From the NCBI RefSeq assembly GCF_032118995.1, contig NC_092651.1, positions 23,792,349 to 23,856,348 on the forward strand: a stretch of 64,000 nucleotides of DNA. Direction: 5' to 3'. The notes under the pieces were generated by a model. It had not been told where the DNA came from and did not search any database. It was given only the letters and a program-made list of their open reading frames with translations. The position numbers were made by a program, and so were the translations under genes. Of this stretch, positions 12,781 to 22,713 are shown piece by piece; within the stretch, counting starts at the first letter, position 1, and every line of letters begins with the position of its first letter. The stretch comes from Asterias amurensis (taxonomy: Eukaryota > Echinodermata > Asteroidea > Forcipulatida > Asteriidae).

Positions 12781-15700
12781 GATACACATAATAGAAAAGG
12801 GGCCAGTCTATTTCCAAAGAGATTCCATCAACTATGTTCTCGCACAGTGAAAAACAAAAAACAAAAACACCAAAAACTAACCAGTTCAGCGGTTTGTCTG
12901 ATTACGGCCTCCTCTCCCTTGGATACCAGTTCAATCACCATGACACCACTGCTGAATTCTCGTAACCTGAGGGGTAGCCTCAGTCGTTCAAATTGTCGGC
13001 AGGCATCCACAAGATCATCAGGAGAAAGTAGCTAAGTGAGGAATGAAAACAGGGGAAACTTTAGGCGACCATAAGCGGGGAGAAAGGTTCAAGTGGTTGT
13101 TCGTCAGCTGTGTCTAAATTAGTGGCTATGACTCTGGCTAGATCGCAGCATCATCATGCGCTGAAGTATAGAATTTCCTAAGCAGAATCCCTAGCAACAG
13201 CCATAGCCGTAGCTGTAGCCACCAATTCTGATATATCTTTACAGACTCAACAAAAAGCCACAACTGAAAGAAATTTTGGTTACAGTTGCCAAAAGTACGT
13301 TTGTTAACAAAAAAAATTACTTGAATGCAAAGCATAGTCTCATTCCAGTGTAAAGAATTTACATGGTAAGCCTGTTAAGGGAGGACTAGGAGCAAAATGC
13401 TAGGTTTGATGTTACATGAAGAACATTGCCAACAATCTATGGGTAAGACTGAAAATTCAGACCATGTGTCAACTTTGGGATTTGAACTTGAGCCCACCGA
13501 GTTGCAGGTCGGGGTACCATTAAGCCAAAACCTCAAGTTTCATTGTTGATCCAAAACACCTATGCATTTTGCAACTCAACTGGATAGGTCTGTTACGTCT
13601 TGACTTGTCTGTGCAACAAAAGATCGAGGCAAAACTAGGACTTTTAGAAGATTCAGGTTAGGCCAATACCGAGTGGTACCTTACCTCCATTCCTCTTGCT
13701 CTATTGATTCTGCAGTACACATCCGATAAAGACATCATGCCACCACTCTCCTGGTGATTCAAAAACAGTTAAAATCAGTGAACATTACGGTAAAAAACAG
13801 TGAACATTAAGGTTAGAATCAGTGAAAATTCAGGTGAAAATCAGTGAGAAATAAAACAAAATAAAAACAATAACAAGTTCTTATATAGCTTATTTCACAA
13901 TATCCGCCTCACTGCGCTTTACGTTAGTGCCCTGCCGTCGATTTCACAAAGAGTTAGGACTCATCTTATCTCGAGTTAGGACGAGTAACTCGTCCTAACT
14001 TAGGATTAATCTTAAGGTCTTAATCTGCATGCTACAGTGCAGGGTTGGGACCCGTCCTAAGTCATAAGATTAATCCTAAGTTAGGAAGAGTTAGTTTTGT
14101 GAAATCGACGGCTGGTCATTGGGCCAATAACATTCTTTGTATCTTTCTCAGCTCCCTGAGGAGTATACAACCTTGGAAACCGTAGTGCTCCAAAGGCTTT
14201 TTCATACACAATATCAACCTCCACCCTCGCAGGTACCCATTTATACCCCTGGATGGATACTAAGATAAAACTCAATGACCAATAAATTGAAAATCAGTGA
14301 ACAATACGGTTAGAGACTAAACAAAAAAGACTAGCCTTTACCTCAATCTGTGTAGTTAAGACATCAGCAAGCTGCTTAGCTAGTTCCTCGTGGTACTTAG
14401 TACCTGAACCATGGGTCTCTCTTGTGACTGGATTAGCGATACCAAGACTTAACAAGTAGGACTTGAATTGCACTGTCTGAATTAAGAGATCAATGTGTTT
14501 AATAGTCGTTAAATTTGCATCGAGGATAAAGAATATTATTTGGTTTTACCCTTACACTGATGTCTGCAAGCTATGTACACTCTGTACTTTCCGGGTTCTG
14601 TGTACAAAAAATCACAGGCATACTTCTCGGGTGGGATTAAAACCCATACCTTTTGCAATTCAAGAGCAGACGACTTACCAACTAGACCACCGAGATTGCC
14701 CAGTAGCTACAGGCAAATCCTATGCGAGTACCGCAACAATTTAAGATGTTAAATTTGCATCAATATAAAAATCAAACATCGAGATCAATTAGCATCAAGG
14801 TCCTTTGTAGATTTCATCATGTCAGCGAAAACATTTTGTTTCGATTCAGCACAAACATCATAATATCATGCACAGAAATGCTTTGTGCCAAAACTTTGTA
14901 TAATAATATCAGTGCGTACAGATGTATTGTATGTACTTCAGGCTTTTTTAAGCGAAATAAAATATTTTGACAATCTAAAACTCATGTGTAACATATGTGC
15001 CACATATAGAGATTTGACGTTTTTACACGCAAGTATAATTTTCTGCTTAAAGGATTCGGGTACTTTTTCAAAATGTCCATAGATTTACAATAAACTTACA
15101 GGGTTTGAAGATAATGACAGTGGAAAGCTTCCCTGCAAATATTATTAACTGAGGTTCTGGTTTTTTTTTAGAAATATGTAAAACAAGTCACAAAATAATT
15201 TTTGTCTCAGGAAGACGAAGATTATTTTAGCATGTAAAATCCCATTAACCAGTTATGATATTATACCATAACCATTGAATAACTGGTTAATACATTTTTA
15301 CACGCTAAAACTGAGACGAAAATTATTTGTTTTACTAATTTCTCAAAAACTACAGCACCTCAGTAAGTAAAGTTTCAGGGGAAGCTTTCTACTATGATAA
15401 TCCTCAAACTGTGTAAGTTTAATAAGTTTAATGTAAATCTGTGGTCATTAGGTTTTGTGTTAGGAAAAAGGTACATAGACCCTTCAAGCAGCAATTCAAA
15501 ATTGGGCCATTGTCACCCTCTGAAAGTATGCTGAATTTTGAGTGAAACAATTGTGACATCAAAAACAAGTTTAGAATAGTGGGCATCCTGTGGTTTAATT
15601 TGACATTAAAAGAATATCTTTTAATGTGATACTTTGGGGTTGGACAAAATTTGAATATTTAGTTGTGCTGAAAGACAAAGCTTACCTCATCTTCGGTTAT

Positions 15701-18700
15701 GCTTCCTTGTTTATCTTTAATCTTGTTGGCTATTGTTCTAGAAAGATCCACCATTTCTTTTGCCTGAGCATACAAAATCAAAGTTATGTTATAACACACC
15801 TAAAAACTGTTTTGTAAGTAACTTTGCATTGGTAATCTAACTTGTTGATTTCAGTAGTTCTGTACAGGTAAACTTACTGGTTTTTAGCTCTTTTTACTAA
15901 TAAACTGGATAATAGTATTCTTGTGCTGGTAAACTAACTAGGTTTAATTTAGTCTTCTTATTCAATATACATTTATTTCCACAAAACTTTTGCTGTTCAA
16001 CCAACTGGGTTTTAGTGTTCTTGTGCTGATAAACTAACTAGGTGTAATTAAGTCTTCTTATGCTGGTCAATTAACTGGGTTTTAGTGTTCTTGTTCTGTT
16101 AACGAACTGGTTGTTATCCTTTCGTAAGGGCAAACCAACTGGTTTTTAGTATTCTTGTACCGATAACATTAAGATCTTTCGGAACTATCCAACACTAGAG
16201 AAACAAATTGTGGGAAAACTTCACTTACCTTTTCCATTAGTTTGTTTAAATCTTCAAACGCCTGGGGAAAAAAACACAGCACAATTCATGATTAAAAAAT
16301 ACACAAAGCAATTGAGTTTATAATTGAGCTATAACGTTTTTGACAAATAAATATTTAAAATATTGGTGAAAACCAATAAACTTGCTGGCAATTGCTTCAC
16401 GTTCAATTGCTATTGCGAGGCCAGTACAACTTCTTGAATATATATAGAACAAGTCCGTTTGGATAGCAAGCAGTTTACAACAGCCCAATCATTTTTAAAT
16501 TGTATGTAACAAAAAGAACAGAAATCAATAATAATAATAATAAATAATATTTATAGAGCGCCTTTTACAAAAGTTACAAAGCGCTGTACAATAACTACAA
16601 TAAACACAAATAATACATCCATATAATACATACTTTGGATATTGTTTGGTCTGTGTCTTTCCATTTTTTCTCCAAGTTTCTCTCGATGCCAACAATACCA
16701 GCATGGATGGCTTTGGGTTGATGATGCTAAAGTTTGCAACAGAAAAAAGATAATGGAAATATAATTTGGTCACAAAACTAGAAAACCTACAAAGTCTGTT
16801 AAAACCATTATATTTAAGTTTAAGAACTAGAGGGCGCACTGGTGATGCTGCTTGCGACGGGACCGCAAGGAGACACGCGTGCCATTCTATACGCACGTTG
16901 AATATGAAGTACAAGTTGGAATTTGTGTTTATTGAACCCTACGCGATGCTGTTTTGTCAACTTACAAAATGGCCGCACAAACACACGCTGTGCGATGCTG
17001 TTTTTGTCAAATTAGAAAATGTCGGGCCGCCTATATAAGCCAGTGCGCTCTCTAATTCTTATACATAACTCTATGGTTTAAACCCTTACAGACTATGCAT
17101 GTTTGGTAGCATGCGCCCTCAATCGTCTCATATTATCTTCTCCTTTGTCACTCCATACCAAATTCAAGATCGGAATGCCTGAAGTGATAGACAACTTTTA
17201 TTTTGGCCTACACACTTTAGTCCTCCTGACTCCTGCACTTTGGCAATGGGATATAGAACAATTTGGGACTGCACTTAATTACTCTGGAAACACAATCCAG
17301 GGAAAAAAAATTTGATTATTTTCGAGATAATTAAGGATAATTATTAGATCTTTGTTTGTGCTCACCTTCCCACCGGGTCTTGGCGCTGGCGTCATATATT
17401 CCCATCTCCTCTTAGACAACTCTTCAGTCAGGCATCTGAAAAACTAGAAAAATTAAGGCTTGGGTTCAAACAAACAACACAACATAACAACCAAGACAAA
17501 TAAGCCAAGAAATGCGCTCCAAAATGATTCAAAGTCTTTCAGTGCATGGGTACTAAACACCTAAATATGTACACTCCTATAATCTGGTTACATGGCGTGT
17601 GTCAGCCATGAGCGAACAAGTGCAACAGATTCAAACTTTGGTATTTCTGATCAGCAGAGTGTGGGTTCGAGTCCCGGTCCTGACACTTGTGTCCCTGAGC
17701 ACGGCACTTAACCATTATTGTTTTGTTCCCCTTATTCTGGTAAGGGTATAACAACCCAACATAAAAACCAAGACAATAAGGCAAGAAATGCGCTCCAAAA
17801 TGATTCAAAGTCTTTCACTGCATGGGTACTAAACACCCAAATAGGTGCACTCCTATAATCTTGTTACATGGCTCCATTATTCTAGACCCAGCACCTCCCA
17901 GAAATTAACGTCAGGAGGTATCTGACTCTGTACATCACCAGAAATACACAATTACAGGTTTGGACACATCGTGGACTATTTCTTTCTCCCCTGTAATAAT
18001 AAGCGTTGATGTTTTTTCGACCGAAAAGTTATTTATGAATGGGAATCAAAGTGTGTTGAATCGGTTTTCAACTAGTGGTTTAAACCCGCCGAGGCCTTGT
18101 TCTTGATAATTTACCTCGACTTCTTCTCGGTAAAATTATCCAGAACCAGGCCTCGTTGGGTTTAAACCACTAGTTGAAAACCTTTTCACCACACATTGAT
18201 TCCCTTATGTGGTAGAATAAACACTTTAAAAGTTTTTAGTTCAAGAACAAACCTCGGTTTCTCCAGACTCTTTGAACGTCAATTGAATGAAGGAATGTCC
18301 ACTCATCATGACAGGGCCTGGTGGTTTGTTGGACGGAGACGGGTGCAGATGAATGGCAATCCGAGGACTACAACAAAAGACAAAGTAATGCGGTACGTTT
18401 ATGTAACTCGGCAGGATCCTTAAGTGAGGACGTTAAAGGGACACGTTGCCTTGGATCGGCAAAAAAAAGTTCACAGGTTTGTTAACAGTGTCTTTAACAC
18501 TCGAGGCAATGTTTTGGCGCTTGTTTAAAAACAAAGTTAAATGCATGTTAATGTCTGTCAGGAACATTTTTTCTCATTTTGATACTGGTCTTGTAATTCA
18601 AATACAAGTCCAGTACTCACTTTGGGCTACATGTAAGCCATTTGGACTTGTGGATTTTTCGCCCTGTAGCACTGCAACAGTTTCATAGGTAAAATTATCT

Positions 18701-21700
18701 ATTTTCCAGCACTAGCCACGAGGGCCCACTTTCATAGCGATGCTAAACAGTAAGCAAATTTTCGTGTCAACTGTAGCAGAAAAATTTGCTAAGCTGCAAG
18801 TGTGTTACACAGTTTAGCAAAAAAATTTGGGCGACCATATTGTGCGTTTACCACGGATTTGCATTGTGATGTCATTTATTTTGGTGCTTATACAGTGAGC
18901 AGCGCTATGAAATGGAAACTGCACAAATGGAAATCGCACAAATTCGACCGCTACGCAGCGCTATGAACTTGGGCCTAGTTGGTTAGGGAATGATCCCATT
19001 TAACCACCCGAGGGGTTTAGAGTAGGTGTACCTTTTGCCTTTTCCATCTGGAACCTCTTCAATGTACACTACTAGCGCCAAAGACAGGTTGATGAGCGTG
19101 GTCTGTAAAGAGAGGAAATATATTACAGACTGACAGAAAGCAAAAACAACAAAAAATAGATCTGTACAATCTATGGTGAATCTTTGCACCAATCAAAATT
19201 CCATGCTAGTTTAGTTGAATCTCTTTAAAAAAAAAATAGACACAAGCTCTGAAGCTGAAAGTTCTTTGTAGAAAAATGTACCGACCAAAAGTGAAATGTG
19301 ACATCACGGAACCTTTTGGATTGTGCAAAAAATTGTACTTGAAGGAGATTAAACAAAGTTGCATTTTACACAATTTTAAAGTGAGGATAGCGACTTATAT
19401 TTTTCCCCCATTTTTATGAAGAATCTATCTAGTGGAACTATTAAAGTGCATCAGAGAACTGAACAAAAAAAAATCTTTCTAAAGTCGGTAAGTTGGGAAA
19501 AAAATCTATGAAAATAAATGTTCATCTATCAATCATGCTCCCTTGTGAGCCGTCTTGGTTGGGCCTTACCTGTTGAATTGAGTCTGTCCAGATCACTCTA
19601 TGAGTTGTGAGCGTTAATATGCCTCGATCAAATGCAGTCTGCAAACAAAATCAATGTCCCGTGTATTTATTAGCTACGTACTATACATGTATCATGGATA
19701 AAATGGGACCTACCCCCAGTGACTGGGGCGCTAGATTCCGGTCATGGGGTCTACCCCCCCCCTTCCCCAATGCCCCCCCCCCCCCGCCCCTTCCACACGA
19801 GTGACAGTTAGAGTTGTTTGTGAACACCATGCTGGCCCCCCCCAGAGCCTAGTACACATTCTGTATGCAGTAGCACTACCACTAGTATTGAAGGAGGTTC
19901 TGTTTCAAAGGTGTCCCTAAAATCGTGGCAAATCTTTTACCTCTCTGTGCGCGATGTAAACAGTCCCTAGATAAAAATTGTGTGGTTTTATTTGCCAAGC
20001 AAAGAGTCCCCTCTCCCTTGACCAAAACTTAGAAACACGTAAGGCTCCACTGGTTATTTGCACTTGTAAATGCAAAACATTTGGTATTTTAGGCATTTCT
20101 ACAAGGTACAAATATATGTCATAATATTGAGGCCCAATAAAAATATTTGCCCACCGAAAAAGTTTCATCAAACACTATTTCAATTCACAATTCATGATCT
20201 GATCAAATCATGTGACTGAATATTTTGCTGAGCATTCTGGGAAAAAAATACAGAGGCTTAAAGAAGCCATGTGCTTTATATCATTTTCTAATATTTTTGA
20301 AGATTTTTATTTTTTAACCCTCATATCAATATTATTATCAATATTAAAATTTAAACATCAGCTTGTTGATTCAATTATCACTGTTTATTTATACGCTTTA
20401 TTATAAATATTAAGTTAAAAATAAAGAAAAAAATAAATAAAAATCAGATTTGAAAGCCAGTAATTATTCACACTTTTTTATTGATTTTATTATTTTTTTA
20501 TTTTTTGCAAGTTACCATGGTAATTTTTAAAATTTAATAACAAAATACTTTGAATAAAATGAAGGCAACTGCTGGCTATAGAGTCATACACAGAGTCCCA
20601 AAGAACACTTGTAGTCACTGCAGAAGTTTCTTCCATGTATGGCTTCACCGGGAAACCATTTGAAACCATACTTTCTCGTTTGCCGTGAAAACAGGAAAAA
20701 CTCAAAACAAATGGGGCCAGTTGAAGTCATCGAAGATCGGTGTGTGGTGTGAACATTTCAATGTCCATCAAGTTTTAATATATATTTGCATACTTCATAT
20801 TAACAAATGAAGATAATTAGGGCATTGGTTGATATATGGCATCGTTATTTTTTTCCCAATTCAAAGAAAAAGGCATAATAGCATGAAAACTGGTAAGACT
20901 TAAGAGGATACAGCAGTAGTTCTGAGTGGAAAATTCTCCAGCTCAGCTATGACTCATGAGAATGACACAGACACATGTGACAGTGACACTGACGCTGACA
21001 GCACTTTACTGCAGACAGACACAGCCACAGCCAGCACTTTATGAAGTTTATTTTGTGTATATGCAACAACAAGGGGGCTGGTCATCTCGCCACCTAGCAA
21101 GCTCGCCACCAACAAAGTCGCCCCCTGCAAAGTCGCCCCCTAACCGGCTCGCCCCGAGTTGTTACAAAGTCGCCCCCTGACAATGTCGCCCCCAAACAAT
21201 GTAGCCCCCTAGCAAAGTCGCCCCCTGACAATGTCGCCCGAAGCCAATGTCGCCCCCTAGCAAAGTCGCCCCCAGAAAATAGTTAAGGGTTAGGGTTAGG
21301 GTTAGGGTTAGGGTTAGGGTAGGGTTAGGGTTAGGGTTAGGGTTAGGGTTTGGGTAAGGGTTAGGGTTAGGGTTAGACCTTCCACAAGCGAATTTTTTTT
21401 TTTTTCATACAGAATTTTTTTTGAAAATGTTTTAACTATATTTGTTTACCATAATTATTGTAGCCTTAATTACTTTCCGAACAACATCTGGGGGCGACTT
21501 TGCTAGGGGGCGACATTGGCTGGGGGCGACATTGTCAGGGGGCGACTTTGCTAGAGGGCGACATTGTTTGGGGGCGACATTGCCAGGGGGCGACTTTGTT
21601 TCAACCCGGGGCGAGCCGGGTCGGGGGCGACTTTGTTGGTGGCGAGCTTGTCAGGTGGCGAGATGACCAGCATTCAACAACACAGATGATTACAACTTTA

Positions 21701-22126
21701 ATACCACCTGTGACCTGGCTAAGCACAAAAAATTGCTTAGCATGAAATTTCTTTCTTGATAAAAACAGGATTACCAACAAAATTTCTATTTGTTGCATAT
21801 TGCATGTTACTAGTAAACAGCTGTTGTTTGCTTATCCTGAAAATCACATGGAAATTTGGTTGGTAATCCTGTTGTTATCAAGAAAGAAATTTCATGCTAA
21901 GCAAATTTTCGTGCTTAGCAGCTCTATGAAATTGGGCCCTGGGCTAGATCTGCCAGTCTGACTGATTGACACTGATGTGATGATGAAAGTAATGTCACTT
22001 CATCATAAACTTTAGTCTCAATTTACTCACCTTGTTCGTGCCGTCGTGTAGTCTTACTCCATGTTGCTGTTTCACTTGTGTTTCACCTTGGAGCATGCTT
22101 CCATTTCCCCACTCAAACCTGTCCAT
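11087..22126 (-). CDS. VPS36: VPS36, ESCRT-II subunit (complete, 13 exons, 386 aa)
   Basis: Minus-strand exons: 22031-22126, 19570-19638, 19032-19102, 18253-18367, 17366-17443, 16634-16726, 16229-16261, 15686-15763, 14342-14476, 13685-13750, 12882-13031, 12344-12420, 11087-11186. All junction phases match and the CDS is 1161 nt, giving 386 aa, the length of human VPS36. Residues 1 to about 140 form the GLUE domain ([49 protein letters not shown]), which binds ubiquitin and phosphoinositide. Then come [17 protein letters not shown], a helical linker ([16 protein letters not shown]) and the winged-helix region ([52 protein letters not shown]). VPS36 with VPS22 and VPS25 sorts ubiquitinated cargo at endosomes. 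Exon 5 has two AG acceptors 8 nt apart; only the upstream one keeps the frame and the FFRCL motif. The first ATG is used. Confidence 0.96.
11241..11568 (+). mobile_element. tRNA-derived SINE with (ACTGA)n tail, VPS36 intron 12
   Basis: The head has a Pol III A box (TGGTCCAGTGGTTAGATTG) and a B box (GGTTCCAATCC). A roughly 230-bp unrelated body follows and ends in ACTGA repeats. It is antisense to VPS36 and begins about 55 bp upstream of the terminal exon's splice acceptor. Confidence 0.8.
12000..12240. repeat. Fold-back fragments related to family G (VPS36 intron 12)
   Basis: AACAAAATGCAAAAA and its complement recur, then blocks like GTTTTGACCCGAGCA and GGGTCAAAACGTCAGGCCAT. The same blocks occur at 3761-3799 and 26200-26245. 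Confidence 0.55.
12725..12781. repeat. (ATT)n microsatellite
   Basis: About 19 pure ATT triplets directly after GCGCTATATAAGAAGCCACA, a SINE 3'-end signature. It fits an expanded SINE tail. Confidence 0.9.
13880..14285 (-). mobile_element. Family E SINE (3' portion) split by a family C MITE
   Basis: From about 13880 the sequence reads TTCTTATATAGC, CTTTACGTTAGTGCCCT, then after the MITE it resumes GGTCATTGGGCCAATAACA and continues to CTCGCAGGTACCCATTTATA. This is the family E SINE on the minus strand, as seen whole at 38068-38450. Confidence 0.8.
13935..14111. mobile_element. Family C MITE with CTG target duplication
   Basis: 177 bp with ends CCGTCGATTTCACAAA and TTTGTGAAATCGACGG, flanked by CTG at 13932-13934 and 14112-14114. 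It interrupts a SINE, so its insertion is clear. The 3-bp CWG duplication fits PIF/Harbinger-type transposition (family knowledge). Confidence 0.88.
14508..14761 (-). mobile_element. Family F tRNA-derived SINE (VPS36 intron 8)
   Basis: Read on the minus strand it has a tRNA-like head with an A box (GGTGGTCTAGTTGGTAAGTC) and a body ending in the GTGTAAGGGTAAAACC tail. The expected B box GGGTTCGAATCCC is degraded to GGGTTTTAATCCC. A GTTAAATTTGCATC direct repeat borders it; this may be a target duplication or part of the family tail. Confidence 0.75.
15030..15475. mobile_element. Family B-related inverted element
   Basis: The blocks TTTACAATAAACTTACAGGG and GTAAGTTTAATAAG, and CATGTAAAATCCCATTAACCAG against TTAATACATTTTTACACGC, are arranged as inverted arms around 15265. 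Same interior style as 843-1207. Confidence 0.6.
15840..16175. repeat. Degenerate tandem repeat in VPS36 intron 7
   Basis: Four or five imperfect units of about 60 bp containing AACTGGGTTTTAGTGTTCTT, with TAACTAGG and AGTCTTCTTAT variants. Confidence 0.6.
16525..16625 (-). mobile_element. AAT microsatellite plus SINE 3' end
   Basis: AAT repeats run into TTTATAGAGCGCC and AAAGCGCTGTACA, the terminal signature of a SINE read on the minus strand. It lies just beyond the exon 6 donor of VPS36. Confidence 0.55.
17474..17872. repeat. Direct duplication flanking a SINE fragment (VPS36 intron 4)
   Basis: A segment of about 120 bp (AAATGCGCTCCAAAATGATT, ACTCCTATAATCTGGTTACA) at 17474-17594 recurs at 17752-17872 with few differences. 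Between them lies the middle of a family E SINE (GTGTGGGTTCGAGTCCCGGT, CACTTGTGTCCCTGAG). Confidence 0.8.
18038..18210. mobile_element. Fold-back MITE, GGGAATCAAAGTGTG ends (VPS36 intron 4)
   Basis: Two arms of roughly 75 bp (TTTTCAACTAGTGGTTTAAA and its complement) around a short spacer, ending in GGGAATCAA / TTGATTCCC. Confidence 0.85.
18434..18465 (+). mobile_element. Family A end fragment
   Basis: AAAGGGACACGTTGCCTTGG, the terminus of family A, directly followed by a CACAGGTTTGTTA block of family B. It is a truncated or recombined remnant. Confidence 0.6.
18700..18980. mobile_element. Degenerate family D-like element (VPS36 intron 3)
   Basis: Contains CACTTTCATAGCGATGCTAA, AAATTTGCTAAGCTG and, at the right, CAGCGCTATGAACTTGGGCC, an inverted arrangement like family D. 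The rest of this intron shows nothing else. Confidence 0.5.
19639..21060. other. VPS36 intron 1, proximal part
   Basis: Non-coding. It has a C-rich tract at 19747-19795, an AT-rich stretch at 20280-20520, and the pair ACAGCAGTAGTTCTG / ACTGACGCTGACAG near 20910-21005. No supported exon on either strand. Confidence 0.4.
21077..21671. mobile_element. Fold-back element with telomeric array in its loop
   Basis: The left arm starts GCTGGTCATCTCGCCACC and the right arm ends GGTGGCGAGATGACCAGC. Each arm is about 200 bp and itself built of 16-bp units such as CAAAGTCGCCCCCTGA and CAATGTCGCCCCCAAA. The spacer contains TTAGGG repeats and an A/T-rich segment. Both outer flanks contain CAACAACA a few bases away, which may be a degraded target duplication. 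Fold-back arms of short tandem units resemble FB/Galileo-style elements, but the family is not identified. Confidence 0.85.
21283..21376. repeat. Interstitial telomeric repeat (TTAGGG)n
   Basis: About 15 TTAGGG units with three imperfect ones (TAGGG, TTTGGG, TAAGGG). It is far from any coding exon and enclosed by the arms of the fold-back element. Confidence 0.95.
21717..21940. mobile_element. Family D MITE
   Basis: GCTAAGCACAAAAAATTGCTT at the left is answered by AGCAAATTTTCGTGCTTAGC and AAATTGGGCCC at the right; both arms share TTTCTTGATAAAAACAGG. It sits next to the fold-back element in VPS36 intron 1. Confidence 0.8.
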
Positions 22127-22486
22127 TTTATCACTTTTTATCACAGCTTTTACTTACTAAGACGACAGAGAAGGGAAGTTGAAGTAAACACACTGCCATT
22201 AAACGTGACCTCTCAACAGAGGGCGCCCTGCCCGTTGACGTAAAATCGCCAGATCCAACAGCTGCACTAGACACAAGAAGAAAGTGAACTTCCGACAACC
22301 CAGAAACTGGAAAGGGCATTAAAAGTTAAAACTCCTGACCCCTGCCAGTTTCTTCGGTGTTAAACTTCGTTTGTTTTGCAGCTCATGATCAAGTTGACGG
22401 AGACTGTTTTTAAAAAGTGTTGTTTGGTTGTGGAGATCTACAAACAGGGAACCACTAGGGCCTACTAGTGACTACCTGTAAAAAAT
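22127..22486. promoter_or_regulatory. VPS36 5' region, possibly bidirectional
   Basis: Starts at the VPS36 ATG and reads away from it. On the plus strand a stretch ending at the strong donor AAAAAT|GTAAGTAAG (22486/22487) could be a non-coding first exon of a divergent gene. The short ATG frame at 22385 closes after 27 codons, so it is treated as UTR. Inference only. Confidence 0.3.
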
Positions 22487-22713
22487 GTAAGTAAGCTCGT
22501 ACGTACTCGTTGTATTAGCCCTGGTCCTGGTAGGACGTCAGTGGGTGCCACTTTGCCTGCAACGGAGGAGTCCAACCTGGGCTATCGTTGTATGTACTAT
22601 GTGTGTTGTTGTTGTGTATTCCGCCTGGCTATCCACTTTGACCATGCCATGGTCACTTGATCATGGTGATCCATGGAGGTGACTTACTGATGAAGTCATA
22701 ATTGAAGCTTAAA

